Assembly: GCF_013362815.1 (NCBI RefSeq)
Contig: NZ_JABFVK010000030.1
Location: forward strand, 49,031-113,030
Direction: 5' to 3'
DNA: 64,000 nt
Source: Hamadaea sp.
GTDB lineage: Bacteria; Actinomycetota; Actinomycetes; Mycobacteriales; Micromonosporaceae
The first letter of the stretch is position 1; each line of letters begins with the position of its first letter. Shown one piece after another: positions 1 to 9,101 of the stretch. Below the pieces are notes generated by a model. It ran no database searches. It was not told the origin of the DNA and worked only from the letters and a program-made list of their open reading frames with translations. The translations under genes were made by a program, and so were the position numbers.

Positions 1-1941
1 CGGGTCGGCGTACATCGCCGGGTGGGCCTTCGCCGCCGCGTACGCCTTCTTCGCCGCCGCCAACGCGCGATCGGCGAACGCCTTGTCGTACGGGGCGAAC
101 AGCCGAGCGCCCTGGGCGGCCACCGCTGCGAGGTTGAGAGTGGCCGCCGTGGACGGCGGATGAAGCTCACGCGGCTGCGGATCGTCCTGCGGCTGCAACG
201 GCAGGCCGGTCCAGTTCCGGTCGTGGACCTTGTGGTGGACCATCCCGGCCAGCGCCTGACCGTCCGGGACCTGCATACGCAGCAGGAACTCCAGCTCCCA
301 GCGCGCCTCGTCGAGCACGTCCGGCACCTTGTTGCCCCGTTCGGGCAGGCGCAGCGTCGAGTCGCCGAGTCCCGCACCGAACCGGCCGGTCACCCCGGTC
401 TTCGTCCGCTCGTACGCACTCAGCAGCTGCGCCGTCGCGATGCCGCCGTTGACCACGTACTTGCCGTGGTCACCGGCGTCGTACCAGCCACCGCGTACGT
501 CGAGCCGGTAGTCGCACACACCCGTCTGGCACGGCACGTCGACATCCCCCTGGTTGGGGGCCACGCCGACGTGCCCGGCCGGGCGAGCGTACTGGTCGCC
601 GACGAGCGAACCGTCGATGGCGATGCCACTGCGCTGGATGTAGAAGAACTGCAGGGAATCCGAGCGCAGCTGCTGATACACCGCGCCGATGTCGAACGGA
701 TGACTGGTCTGCCCGTCGGCCACTAGCGTGAACCCGGTTCCGGCCGTGGCGTACCCGCTGAAGTCGATCGTGTGGACGTTCTGCCCGGAAGCGGCGTCGA
801 GACCGCGCGGCGTGGTCTGGCCGGAGGCGACGACGGAGCCCGCGCTGCTGCGCAGTTCCCACGGCAGTGCGGTGGTCGCGTCGGTGACCAGCGTGGCGTG
901 CTTGGGGCCGGTCGGCAGGTAGCCCACCTGGTTGACGCGCACCCGCGGACCGGTGTCCGGGACGTAGGGCGGCTCCTCCTCGCCGCCGAGCAGCGAGACG
1001 TTGTCGACGCACAGCGTGTAGGCCGCGGTGTTGCCGCCCACCTGGAAGGCGACCTGCGCGGCGTCGGTGTCCTCGGTGGCGGTGAAGGTGTACGCGAAGT
1101 GCCCACCGGCCGCGGTCATCGGGATGTCGCGCGCGAAATACGAGGTGTACGGCGAAGCGCCGAGCTGGACGACGACTCGCACGGTGGCACCGGGATCGGC
1201 GGAGGCGTCGAAGGAGAACGCGTATTCGTGCCCGGCGAGCAGCGACACGTCGTTCTGGCCGAGCCCGGCGTCCCACGGATTGGCCAGCCCGCTCGGCACG
1301 GTGGTGCACAGGCGTCCGTCCACGACACCGGTTCCCGTGGTGCCGTAGGTGTACCAGCCGGAGGTTCCGTCGCCGAAGTCGCCGTTGTCGACCTGCTCGG
1401 CGCCGCCGCCGCCGGGAGTGGCATCCACACTGGACAGGGAGACGTCGTCGACGCAGAAGGTGTACGCCGTGGCCGCGCCGAGCTGGAAGGTCAGCGTGCC
1501 GTTGGCCGAGTCGAGCCCGGCCGTGAAGGTGTAGGTGAACGTCTGCGCCGTGGGCGTGAGCGCGACGTCGCGGGACAGTGCGGCCGTGTACGGCGCTTCG
1601 TTGAGCTGGACGTTGGCCTTGACGGTGGTCGCGACGCTGGCCGAGGCGGCGAAGCGCAGCGTGTAGTCGGCCCCGTCGATCAGCGGTACGCCGTTGTAGC
1701 CGACGCTGACATCCCACGGGTTGGCGCTGCCGGACGGGACGTCCGCGCACATCCGTCCAGAGTCGACGGTGAGGGCGGTGTTGGCGGTCGCCCACCACGG
1801 GTCGGTGCCCGTGTCGAACGAGCCGTTCGAGATGTGCTCGACCGGCGCCGCCTGAGCGGGCGCTGCCGAGGTGCTGGCCGAGATGATGGCGAGCAAGGCG
1901 GCGCCGAGCGCACCACCGATCCGCCGGAAGGCATGAGACAT
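1..1941 (-). CDS. GH9 endoglucanase (cellulase) with two N-terminal carbohydrate-binding modules; C-terminus lost at window edge
   Basis: Secreted cellulase. The open frame runs from ATG 1941 to base 1 without a stop, so 647 codons are visible and the rest lies outside the window. In order: signal peptide (about residues 1-35, ending SAAPAQAAP); two repeated beta-sandwich modules (about 36-165 and 175-310) that share PWDxxxG and YTLCVDxVSL motifs, typical of CBM4/9; an Ig-like CelD_N domain beginning [10 protein letters not shown]; then the GH9 catalytic domain with the signature [17 protein letters not shown] (DAGDH at about 488-492), which holds the nucleophile-activating and base aspartates. 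The C-terminal proton-donor Glu is outside the window. A GGGAAGGGA stretch precedes the ATG and a perfect CebR box lies 37 bp upstream, so induction by cello-oligosaccharides is likely. Confidence 0.93.
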   Translation of the reverse strand, partial: MSHAFRRIGGALGAALLAIISASTSAAPAQAAPVEHISNGSFDTGTDPWWATANTALTVDSGRMCADVPSGSANPWDVSVGYNGVPLIDGADYTLRFAASASVATTVKANVQLNEAPYTAALSRDVALTPTAQTFTYTFTAGLDSANGTLTFQLGAATAYTFCVDDVSLSSVDATPGGGGAEQVDNGDFGDGTSGWYTYGTTGTGVVDGRLCTTVPSGLANPWDAGLGQNDVSLLAGHEYAFSFDASADPGATVRVVVQLGASPYTSYFARDIPMTAAGGHFAYTFTATEDTDAAQVAFQVGGNTAAYTLCVDNVSLLGGEEEPPYVPDTGPRVRVNQVGYLPTGPKHATLVTDATTALPWELRSSAGSVVASGQTTPRGLDAASGQNVHTIDFSGYATAGTGFTLVADGQTSHPFDIGAVYQQLRSDSLQFFYIQRSGIAIDGSLVGDQYARPAGHVGVAPNQGDVDVPCQTGVCDYRLDVRGGWYDAGDHGKYVVNGGIATAQLLSAYERTKTGVTGRFGAGLGDSTLRLPERGNKVPDVLDEARWELEFLLRMQVPDGQALAGMVHHKVHDRNWTGLPLQPQDDPQPRELHPPSTAATLNLAAVAAQGARLFAPYDKAFADRALAAAKKAYAAAKAHPAMYADP

Positions 1942-1977
1942 GGGGCGGTCCCTTCCCGGAAAGTCGCGCTGAGAGAA

Positions 1978-1991
1978 TGGGAGCGCTCCCA
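1978..1991. promoter_or_regulatory. CebR box (perfect 14-bp palindrome)
   Basis: TGGGAGCGCTCCCA is identical to the published operator of the LacI-family cellulose regulator CebR/CelR of Streptomyces and Thermobifida. It lies 37 bp upstream of the GH9 start and between that gene and the divergent HExxH gene. The inferred role is repression of the cellulase until cellobiose or cellotriose is present. No cebR gene is recognised in the window. Confidence 0.9.
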
Positions 1992-2116
1992 GCATTCTGG
2001 GCATGTTGCCAGCCTTCGCAGCGCATGTCAATCGATGGCCACCGTTCGCTCGCGGCATCGCCTACCGTTTCCTATCGCACGGGCACCATCTCGACATGAA
2101 CGGGTGAGAGAGCTCT

Positions 2117-2617
2117 TTGACCAGGCTCCAGCAGTCGGCGTACGACGCACAGCTGGCGGCGAGCTTGCCGGCCAGCCGGCTCGGCCTCGAACTACTCGTC
2201 CCGAGGGACGGTGCGATAGCCCTCCAGGACTGCGCTCGCTACCTCGCCGTCGTTCAGCGGCTCGGCTGGTTCACCGCCGCGTTTCCAGCCCACGATGCAC
2301 CCGTCACCGTGGTGGGCGGCCGGGGAAGGAGTCACGCCGACGCCGCCGAGCGCCGAATCAAGATCGCCGCGGCCGATCGGCGGGACGTCAGCCGGTGTGA
2401 ACACGCGTGCCTGCATGAACTCGCCCACCTCGTCACCTCGGACGTCGAGGCCGACGGCCGGCTGCGCGAACCCAGACTCGGCCGCGGCAGCAGCAAAGGA
2501 CACCATCACGCGTGGCGGGCGAACTTCGTGCTGATGGTCCGGATGACCGCCGGGAAGCAGGCTGCGGCGCGGCTGCGCCGGGAGTTCGACCAATGGGGCC
2601 TGCCCACGGCGAAGTAG
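2117..2617 (+). CDS. Putative HExxH metallohydrolase (resembles TIGR04338 / Rv0185 type)
   Basis: A 166-aa soluble protein with a zincin-type motif HELAH at residues 100-104, followed by a His-rich GHHHAW segment near 128-133 that could supply a third ligand. Size and layout resemble the small actinobacterial putative metallohydrolase family TIGR04338; this is recalled from family knowledge, not searched. No signal peptide or membrane segment is visible, so a cytoplasmic location is expected. The start is a TTG with GAGAG just upstream; I see no ATG or GTG start in this frame with a better ribosome site. It is divergent from the cellulase and ends 2 bp before the convergent membrane protein. 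The substrate is unknown. Confidence 0.7.
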   Translation: MTRLQQSAYDAQLAASLPASRLGLELLVPRDGAIALQDCARYLAVVQRLGWFTAAFPAHDAPVTVVGGRGRSHADAAERRIKIAAADRRDVSRCEHACLHELAHLVTSDVEADGRLREPRLGRGSSKGHHHAWRANFVLMVRMTAGKQAAARLRREFDQWGLPTAK

Positions 2618-2619
2618 CG

Positions 2620-3573
2620 TCAGTAGACGACGTGGTCGCGCACGTTGTCATAACTGAGCGCGATCTTCACGGTCGCCGGCTCTTGGCCGACCCGAAGTTC
2701 CACGCAGGACGCGTACGGGTTGAGCCAGCCGACCCGGCGACAGGCGAACTGGAACGTGCCCGAACCGGCGGACTCCATCGGCCAGCCCTTCGCCCGCCGC
2801 AGGTGGTCGGCGAGCGTACGCATCATCTCCTGGCTGCTCAGCGCGGACGGGGCTCGAACGGTATACCGCCGGGAGCAGGTGTACGGGCCGAAGCCGCCCG
2901 GCTCGGGAAGACCACACCCGACTTCCTCCTGGACAATGGTCATCGCCGCGGGCAGCGGCAGGATCGCGTCGGCCGGCGGCGGCGTACGCACCGCGCCGAC
3001 GACGGGGACCACCACCGCCACCGCCAGTCCGGCCATCCCCACCACGACGCCGGCCAGCCATCGGCGGCTGTTCTGGATTCCCCGCCAACGCGCCTCATAG
3101 ACGGTGGCCGCCACGACGACGACGCCTGTCCCGAGCAGGTGCCACCGCAGCCCGTCGTCGACCGTCGGCGGCGAGGCGTACGTACCGAAGGTGACCGTCC
3201 ACAGTGACCATCCGGCGACGGACGCGGCGAGCAACAGCGCGATGCGCCGGGCGTAAGGCAACGATCCGCCGAGCAGACTCCAGGCGATGGGGAACAGCAG
3301 CACGATCGGAACGAGCACCGCGACCTCAGCCAGCTCCAGCAGTTCGTCCCCCATCCGGCCGGGCTGAATCAGCGGCCACACCGGAGCCGTCGCCAGGAAC
3401 GCGACCGCGACCACCGCCAGCCGCGACCGTCCCCGCCACGCTCGCGTCGGCGCGGATGGAGCGGGCCGCCGCCGGATCCACCGGCGAACGGATCCGCCGA
3501 GATCCGGGGACCGCCGACCGGCGACATAACCGGCCGACAACGCGAGTAGAACGAGCACGCTCCCAACGATCAT
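2620..3573 (-). CDS. Membrane protein of unknown function, about 317 aa
   Basis: Not recognised. From ATG 3573 the protein begins MIVGSVLVLLALSAGYVAG, a first membrane segment. A basic Arg/Pro-rich stretch follows, then further hydrophobic segments around RLAVVAVAFLATAPVWP, LLELAEVAVLVPIVLLFPIAW, RIALLLAASVAGWSL, WHLLGTGVVVVAATVYEA and WLAGVVVGMAGLAVAVVVPVVG. The last ~110 residues look extracytoplasmic, with four cysteines (VGCGLPE, YTCSRR, FACRR, ASCVEL) that could form two disulfides. An upstream GTG at 3651 is possible, but it adds a non-hydrophobic Arg-rich leader. It converges on the HExxH gene. Function unknown. Confidence 0.75.
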   Translation of the reverse strand: MIVGSVLVLLALSAGYVAGRRSPDLGGSVRRWIRRRPAPSAPTRAWRGRSRLAVVAVAFLATAPVWPLIQPGRMGDELLELAEVAVLVPIVLLFPIAWSLLGGSLPYARRIALLLAASVAGWSLWTVTFGTYASPPTVDDGLRWHLLGTGVVVVAATVYEARWRGIQNSRRWLAGVVVGMAGLAVAVVVPVVGAVRTPPPADAILPLPAAMTIVQEEVGCGLPEPGGFGPYTCSRRYTVRAPSALSSQEMMRTLADHLRRAKGWPMESAGSGTFQFACRRVGWLNPYASCVELRVGQEPATVKIALSYDNVRDHVVY

Positions 3574-3670
3574 CACCCGGCGTTCGACGTCACAACCACC
3601 GGGTCGGTTGCATCCCGCGACCAGCGCCGGCAAGCGTCGCGTTGACAACACGGCACGGTTCTGGCGAGAC

Positions 3671-3684
3671 TGGGAGCGCTTCCA
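3671..3684. promoter_or_regulatory. CebR-like box (one mismatch)
   Basis: TGGGAGCGCTTCCA differs from the CebR consensus TGGGAGCGCTCCCA at one base. It lies 40 bp upstream of the FnIII-FnIII-CBM2 gene, nearly the same distance as the perfect box has from the GH9 gene. This suggests that the two genes respond to the same regulator. Confidence 0.75.
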
Positions 3685-3723
3685 TCGAAGATGCCCTATC
3701 CCGCCCGGTTCCGGAGGATGATC

Positions 3724-4716
3724 ATGCGCATTCGCAGGTTGGTCTCACTAGCAGCGATGGCGAGTGCGCTCGTTCTCCTGTCCGCCGCGCCGGCTCACGC
3801 CGCCGACACCGCACCGCCCACCGCGCCTGGAACGCCGATCGCGTCCGATCTCACCGAGACCAGCGTCGTCCTCAATTGGGCCCCGGCCACCGACGACGTC
3901 GGCGTGGACCACTATGAGCTGTTCCGGCAGCACACCGACTACATCCAGCGCGTCGCCACCCCGACAGCGCCTACCGCTACCGTGACCGGCCTGCTGCGCG
4001 GCTCGGTGAACACGTTCTACGTCATCGCGTTCGACGCCGCGGGCAACCGGTCGACACCCTCTGGAGCGCTCACTGTCACCACCTTGCCGGGCGATCTGGA
4101 ACCACCCGGGCCGATCTTCGGGCTCGCGGCCTCCGAGATCACCGGCACCTCCGTCCGGCTGACCTGGCAAGGCCCGGCGTGGGATGTGGCCGCGCTCTTC
4201 CGCATCTATCGATCGCAGGGCAGTGGACCGCTGATCCCCGTCGCGAGCACGACGGCTCACACGATCGTCGTCACCGGGCTCAGCCCGGCGACCACCTACG
4301 GCTTCGCCGTTGCAGCATTGGACGCGGCGGGCAACCAGTCCCCGCTCATGCCGCAACCTCCGCTCGCCGTGACGACGACCGACGTCGGGACGCCCACCTG
4401 CACCGTGGCGTACCGCGTCACCAGCCAATGGGACGGCGCCTTCAACGCCGACGTGCGGATCACCAACACCGGCCCGGCCGCGCTCACCGGCTGGACCCTG
4501 GGCTGGACCTACCCGGGCACCCAGCAGATCTCTCAGGTGTGGAACGGAAGCCACACCCAAACGGGCGCAGCGGTCGCGGTCACCAACCTCGCATACAACG
4601 CCTCCATCGCGGCGGGCGGCGGCTCGCAGTCCTTCGGCTTCCAGGCCACCTGGAGCGGCGCCAACCCGGCCCCGACCGCGTTCACCCTCAACGGAGTGCC
4701 CTGCCTGACGGTTTGA
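3724..4716 (+). CDS. Secreted FnIII-FnIII-CBM2 protein without a catalytic domain
   Basis: A 330-aa exported protein. Signal peptide MRIRRLVSLAAMASALVLLSAAPAHA, then two fibronectin type III repeats (about 30-120 and 125-220, each with SVVLNW/SVRLTW and a G-L...Y.F.V.A.DAAGN pattern). A C-terminal CBM2-type cellulose-binding module (about 228-330) starts CTVAYRVTSQWDGAFNADV and ends GVPCLTV; its two Cys probably form the conserved disulfide. ATG 3724 is chosen because GGAGG at 3713-3717 is spaced correctly for it; ATG 3718 is too close. No glycosidase, LPMO or dockerin sequence is present, so it probably binds cellulose or chitin as an accessory or adhesion protein. A near-CebR box lies upstream. 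Confidence 0.88.
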   Translation: MRIRRLVSLAAMASALVLLSAAPAHAADTAPPTAPGTPIASDLTETSVVLNWAPATDDVGVDHYELFRQHTDYIQRVATPTAPTATVTGLLRGSVNTFYVIAFDAAGNRSTPSGALTVTTLPGDLEPPGPIFGLAASEITGTSVRLTWQGPAWDVAALFRIYRSQGSGPLIPVASTTAHTIVVTGLSPATTYGFAVAALDAAGNQSPLMPQPPLAVTTTDVGTPTCTVAYRVTSQWDGAFNADVRITNTGPAALTGWTLGWTYPGTQQISQVWNGSHTQTGAAVAVTNLAYNASIAAGGGSQSFGFQATWSGANPAPTAFTLNGVPCLTV

Positions 4717-4803
4717 CCACGGCGTACGCGTAGATCCCCTGGCGGCTATCGCCTACGGTGTTATCCGCACACACCGCCCGCACTCGGGCGGAAAGGGGGC
4801 GTC

Positions 4804-7614
4804 TTGCGGTTCTGCGTCTTGGGACCGGTGGTGGCCGACGGACTCGACGGGACTGTCGAGTTGGGGCCCACCCGGCAACGTACTGTTCTGGCCGTGCTGC
4901 TGGTCGAACCGGGCACATCCATAACCACCGAGCAACTCGTCGACCGTGTCTGGGGTGAGCGGGCTCCGCAACGAGCCCGGGAAACCCTGCACACCTACCT
5001 GTCGCGGTTGCGTACGGCGCTGGAGGCGGCGGGCGGGCCGGCCCTCGTCCGGCGCGGCCGGGGCTACCTGCTCGACGTCGATCCGCAAACCGTTGACCTG
5101 CATCGCTTTCGCCGGCTCGTCGGACGGGCGCGTGCCGCCGCCGACGCCGAAGCCGCCGAGCTTTGGCGCGACGCGCTCGCGCTCTGGCGCGGTACGCCGT
5201 TCGACGATCTCGACAGCGAATGGCTGCACACGGTCGCCGACGGGCTCGACCGGGAACACTGGGCGGCCGTGCTCGACCACAACGACGTGCTGCTGCGTAC
5301 GGGGCAACACGCCGCGCTCCTCCCCCAGCTCACCGCCGCGCTCGACCGGCATCCGTTCGACGAGCGCCTCGCCGGTCAGGTCATGCTCGCCCTGTACGCG
5401 TCAGGCCGCCAGGCGGATGCGTTGGCGCACTACCGGACGCTGCGGCAACGCCTCGTCGACGATGTCGGCAGCGAACCCGGTCCGGCGCTTCGCGACCTCC
5501 ACAACCGAGTGCTACAGCAAGACCCGCACCTCGTCGGCGGGCCGGAGCGTGCTCGGCCGGCCGCTGCGCCCGCGCAGAAGACGCCGGCGAACGCCGCATC
5601 GAGAATCGACGCGCCGACGCAGCTGCCCGCCGACATCGCCGGATTCGTGGGGCGAGACGACGGGCTCAAACAGCTCAACGACATCCTGGATCGCGCCGGG
5701 GATCCCCCGTCGGCGACGGTCATCGCGACCATCGGGGGCGGCGGCGGCATCGGCAAGACCGCGCTGGCCGTGCACTGGGCACACCGCGTACGCGATCGGT
5801 TCCCGGATGGTCAGCTCTACCTCAACCTGCGGGGATTCGATCCCGGCGGGCAGGCGATGTCGTCCGGCGACGCCCTGCGTACGCTGCTCGAACTGCTCGG
5901 CGTGCCGCCCGCGAAGCTTCCGACCACAATGGAGGCTCAGATGGGCCTCTACCGGGGACGGCTCGCCGACGCCCGGATGCTGCTGGTGCTCGACAACGCC
6001 CGGGACGCCGAGCAGATCCGGCCGTTGCTGCCCGGCTCATCGGGCAGCATGGTGCTGGTCACGAGCCGTAGTGACCTCGCGAGCCTGGTCGCCGCCGAAG
6101 GCGCCCGGCCGTTGTGGCTGGAGGGGTTCGACGGCGATCGTTCCCGGCACCTGCTGGCCCGCCGGCTCGACCCGGATCGGCTCGCCGCCGAACCGGACGC
6201 GGTCGACACCATCGTCACGGCGTGTGCGGGGCTCCCGCTGGCGTTGGCGATCGTCGCCGCCCGGGCGGCCACCCGGCCCACCTTGCCGCTGTCGGCGCTG
6301 GCGGCGGAACTGACCGACACGGCCAACCGGCTCGACGCGCTCACCGGGCCGGACGCCGCCACCGACCTGCGGGCGGTCTTCTCGTGGTCCTTTCACGCGC
6401 TGAGTCCGGAGACGGCGAGGCTGTTACGGATGCTCGGCCTCCATCCGGGTCCCGACATAGGCCTGGCGGCGGCGGCCAGCCTCGCCGGTCTCCCGGTCGG
6501 GCGGGCCCGCCGGCAGCTCGACGAGCTGTGCGCCGCGCACCTGCTGACCGAGCACGTCCCCAGCCGCTACAGCCTGCACGACCTGGTCCGCGCCTACGCC
6601 GCCGAACTCGGCCGAACCGACGACAGTGCGGACGACCGGCACGCCGCCCAGCGGCGCATGCTCGACCATTACTTGCTCAGCGCGCACGCGACCGACGCCT
6701 GGCTGCCCGCGGCCCGCGATCCGATCACGCCCGTGCCGGCGTCCGCCGACGTCGTCGTCACGACGTTCACCGACAACACCGGCGCCCGGCAGTGGCTCAC
6801 CGACGAGTTGGCCATCCTGCTGGCCGTCATGGACGGCACCACCGATCCCCGCTTCGACCGGCACATCCAGCAGCTGGGCTGGTCGATGGCGACCTTCCTC
6901 CTGTGGCGCGGTTACTGGCCGCATCAGGTCAGCGTCCAGGAGGCGGCGCTGCGGGCCGCGTCCCGGCTCGGCGACGCGGTCGGTCAGGCCGACATTCACC
7001 GGCGGCTGGTCTACGCGTACATGATGCTCGGTCAGACCGACCAGGCGCACAAGCACAGCCTGCAAGCCATCGACTTGTACGCCGAAGCAGGCGACCACAC
7101 TGGCAGCGCGCGTACGCACATCGGCCTGATGTGGTTCTTCGAGCAGCAGGGGCGTCATCATGACGCGCTACGACATGCGCTCAAGGGGCTTGAGTTCGCC
7201 GAAGCGTCCGGGAACCGGGGCGTCCTCGCCGTCGCGTACAACGGTGTCGGGTGGACGCACAGCCTCGTCGGCGACCACGAGACTGCGATCGCCTACTGCG
7301 AGCGGGCACTGCCGATCTTGGAGGAACTCGGCGAACGGGCCACCATGGCGGACGTCTGGGACAGCCTCGGACACGCGTACCACCAGCTTGGGCGTTTCCC
7401 GGAAGCGATCGGCTACTACGAGCGGGCCGTCCGGCAGAGCCGGGAGATGGGCGACCGCCGCCATGAGGCGTCGCACCTCGCACGGCTCGGCGACACCCAG
7501 GCGAGCGCCGGGGAGCATGACACCGCTCGCCGGAGCTGGCGGGCGGCGCTGGCCATCTTCGACGACATCGAGCACCCCGAAGCGGCGGCGATCCGGTCGA
7601 AGCTGGCCGCCTAG
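4804..7614 (+). CDS. AfsR/SARP-family transcriptional regulator with NB-ARC ATPase and TPR domains
   Basis: A 936-aa regulator of the AfsR type. An OmpR-like winged-helix domain (about 1-90, FCVLGPVVA...RQRTVLAVLL) is followed by a bacterial transcriptional activation domain (about 95-240). Next is an STAND/NB-ARC NTPase (about 280-560) with Walker A GGGGGIGKTALAV (K at about 318) and Walker B RMLLVLDNARD, then tetratricopeptide repeats (about 690-920). TTG 4804 is preceded by GAAAGGGGG. Relatives activate secondary-metabolite genes, but no biosynthetic cluster is next to it here. Codon 541 (6424-6426) is TTA, a rare leucine codon that makes expression potentially bldA-dependent. The stop codon overlaps that of the convergent VOC gene. 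Confidence 0.93.
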   Translation: MRFCVLGPVVADGLDGTVELGPTRQRTVLAVLLVEPGTSITTEQLVDRVWGERAPQRARETLHTYLSRLRTALEAAGGPALVRRGRGYLLDVDPQTVDLHRFRRLVGRARAAADAEAAELWRDALALWRGTPFDDLDSEWLHTVADGLDREHWAAVLDHNDVLLRTGQHAALLPQLTAALDRHPFDERLAGQVMLALYASGRQADALAHYRTLRQRLVDDVGSEPGPALRDLHNRVLQQDPHLVGGPERARPAAAPAQKTPANAASRIDAPTQLPADIAGFVGRDDGLKQLNDILDRAGDPPSATVIATIGGGGGIGKTALAVHWAHRVRDRFPDGQLYLNLRGFDPGGQAMSSGDALRTLLELLGVPPAKLPTTMEAQMGLYRGRLADARMLLVLDNARDAEQIRPLLPGSSGSMVLVTSRSDLASLVAAEGARPLWLEGFDGDRSRHLLARRLDPDRLAAEPDAVDTIVTACAGLPLALAIVAARAATRPTLPLSALAAELTDTANRLDALTGPDAATDLRAVFSWSFHALSPETARLLRMLGLHPGPDIGLAAAASLAGLPVGRARRQLDELCAAHLLTEHVPSRYSLHDLVRAYAAELGRTDDSADDRHAAQRRMLDHYLLSAHATDAWLPAARDPITPVPASADVVVTTFTDNTGARQWLTDELAILLAVMDGTTDPRFDRHIQQLGWSMATFLLWRGYWPHQVSVQEAALRAASRLGDAVGQADIHRRLVYAYMMLGQTDQAHKHSLQAIDLYAEAGDHTGSARTHIGLMWFFEQQGRHHDALRHALKGLEFAEASGNRGVLAVAYNGVGWTHSLVGDHETAIAYCERALPILEELGERATMADVWDSLGHAYHQLGRFPEAIGYYERAVRQSREMGDRRHEASHLARLGDTQASAGEHDTARRSWRAALAIFDDIEHPEAAAIRSKLAA

Positions 7615-8327
7615 GCGACGCTCCACAGCAGGCAGAACGGCTTGCCGGCCGGGTCGGCGTAGACCCGCCAGTTCTCGCCGTCGCCGGGCAGCCGGGTGGC
7701 TCCGATCGCGAGCGCCTGCTGCTCACCGGTCTCGATGTCGTCGACCATGATGTCCAGGTGGAACTGCTGCGGGTACGCCGGATCCGGCCACCGCGGTGGT
7801 GCGTACTCCGCGACCTGCTGGAAGCAGACCGGGCGCGCACCCTCTTCGCCGATCATCACCATGCCGTCGACGTCGTAGGTGATCGGTTTGCCGAGCAGTT
7901 CGCTGTAGAAGGTGCTGAGCGCCTTGGCGTCCGGGCAGTCCAGCATGATTCCGAGCATCGTCGTACGCAGATCGTCGCGGTTGAGGCACAGGTCGAACGG
8001 ATGCCCGGCCGGGTCGGCCAGGGTGTTCCAGGTGTCGTTCTCGCGCAGCAGCGTCGCCCCGAGCCCGACCGCCTGCGCGGTGGCCGCCGCGACGTCGGGC
8101 ACCCGGAAGTCGAGGTGCGCCTGCTGCGGCCGGTCCTGCGTCGGCCAGGTCGGCGGGCGATGGTCCGGAGCGGCCTGCAATCCGATCCGCCAGCCGTCGT
8201 CGCTGGTGAGCGTGATCCACTCGGCGTCGGCGTACCGCTGAGTCCAGCCGACGAGCGACGTGTAGAACGACGACAGCGCCGCGATGTCGGGCGCGTCGAT
8301 CACGATGGTCTTCAGTTCGCCGATCAT
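7611..8327 (-). CDS. Tandem VOC (glyoxalase/bleomycin-resistance-like) protein
   Basis: A 238-aa protein made of two vicinal-oxygen-chelate domains, residues 1-118 and 122-238. Both repeat the pattern D-x-K/A-x-L-S-x-F-Y near the start, HLDF/HLDI in the middle and a closing DPAGHPFDLC/DPAGKPFCLL. Such two-domain proteins are metal-dependent lyases or dioxygenases or act as small-molecule-binding resistance proteins; the substrate cannot be read from sequence. ATG 8327 is chosen because upstream codons do not look like protein. It converges on the AfsR-like gene, with overlapping stop codons. Confidence 0.85.
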   Translation of the reverse strand: MIGELKTIVIDAPDIAALSSFYTSLVGWTQRYADAEWITLTSDDGWRIGLQAAPDHRPPTWPTQDRPQQAHLDFRVPDVAAATAQAVGLGATLLRENDTWNTLADPAGHPFDLCLNRDDLRTTMLGIMLDCPDAKALSTFYSELLGKPITYDVDGMVMIGEEGARPVCFQQVAEYAPPRWPDPAYPQQFHLDIMVDDIETGEQQALAIGATRLPGDGENWRVYADPAGKPFCLLWSVA

Positions 8328-8526
8328 CCCGCCATCCTCGCTGACTGGTAAGTCGAAGTCCGCACCGGTGGGACGAAGTCCGCCCAACTGGGCCGATCCC
8401 GCCGCCCGATTCCCGTCCACAGTCCACTGTCCGGCGCATTCCACCAGGCCAGCGGCGCTGCCTAGGCTCGCCGTAGCTCACCTGTCACTGTATGTGATCA
8501 TCAGGCCGAGGGCGCGGGGAGGACCG

Positions 8527-9036
8527 ATGGAGATCACGGCGCTGGTTCTTTCACTGCTATCGCTGGCCCTGTCGGCGGTAGTCGGCTGGCGCGCGATAAC
8601 CCTGTCCCGGCAGGCGAACTCGGTCGATATGGTCGTCGACCTCTTCCGTGAGCATCGCGGCAGCGACCTGGCCGAGGCCCGCCGGTTCGTCTATACCTCG
8701 TACACCGAGTTCGAGACGAATCATGGGCTCAGCGGCATCCCCGGCGACGGTCGCGAACTCATCCGGCGATTGTCGTGCTACTACGACAACCTGGGAGCAC
8801 TGGTCGCCCACGGTATCGTCGATCTCGATCTGGTCGCCGGGTACATGGGCTCGTCGGTCGTGTCGATGTGGGACCGGCTGGAACCGCTGATCGTCGCCGA
8901 GCGTACGCTCCGCCACGCGCAGACCTACGACGACCAGCGGTGGCAGCGCTACTTCGAGAACCTCGCGATCCTCGTCCGGCACCGCGTTCCGGCGACAGCC
9001 CGCGCCGACCAGGCATTGTGGCGGCTCGACGGATGA
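8527..9036 (+). CDS. Small membrane-anchored protein, DUF4760-like
   Basis: A 169-aa protein with one N-terminal membrane segment (MEITALVLSLLSLALSAVVGW) and a cytoplasmic alpha-helical domain rich in charged residues (VVDLFREHR, YYDNLGALVAHGIVDLDLVAGYMG, WDRLEPLI). The layout resembles the DUF4760 group of single-pass proteins of unknown role. GGGAGGA immediately precedes ATG 8527, which makes this start convincing. It stands alone between the VOC gene and the secreted protein. Function unknown. Confidence 0.75.
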   Translation: MEITALVLSLLSLALSAVVGWRAITLSRQANSVDMVVDLFREHRGSDLAEARRFVYTSYTEFETNHGLSGIPGDGRELIRRLSCYYDNLGALVAHGIVDLDLVAGYMGSSVVSMWDRLEPLIVAERTLRHAQTYDDQRWQRYFENLAILVRHRVPATARADQALWRLDG

Positions 9037-9051
9037 CCGGCCGCACCCGTC

Positions 9052-9101
9052 AAGTCTTCACGGTTCTACCGGAGAATTCGTGAAGTCTTTACTATATCTT
9101 C
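9052..9101 (+). promoter_or_regulatory. AT-rich promoter region with repeats; probable leaderless start
   Basis: AAGTCTTCAC (9052-9061) recurs as AAGTCTTTAC (9083-9092), 31 bp apart, and CTTCACG/CGTGAAG (9056-9062, 9079-9085) form an inverted pair. A TACTAT hexamer at 9090-9095 could be a -10 element. It would put the transcript start at or within a base or two of ATG 9102, and no ribosome site is visible. The next gene may therefore be translated from a leaderless mRNA. Confidence 0.45.

Noticed and set aside
772..2400. Long open frame on the + strand opposite the GH9 gene
   Set aside because: Arg/Gly/Ala-rich translation with no domain, antisense to a cellulase with a signal peptide, CBMs and the GH9 signature. 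In this GC range antisense frames stay open by composition.
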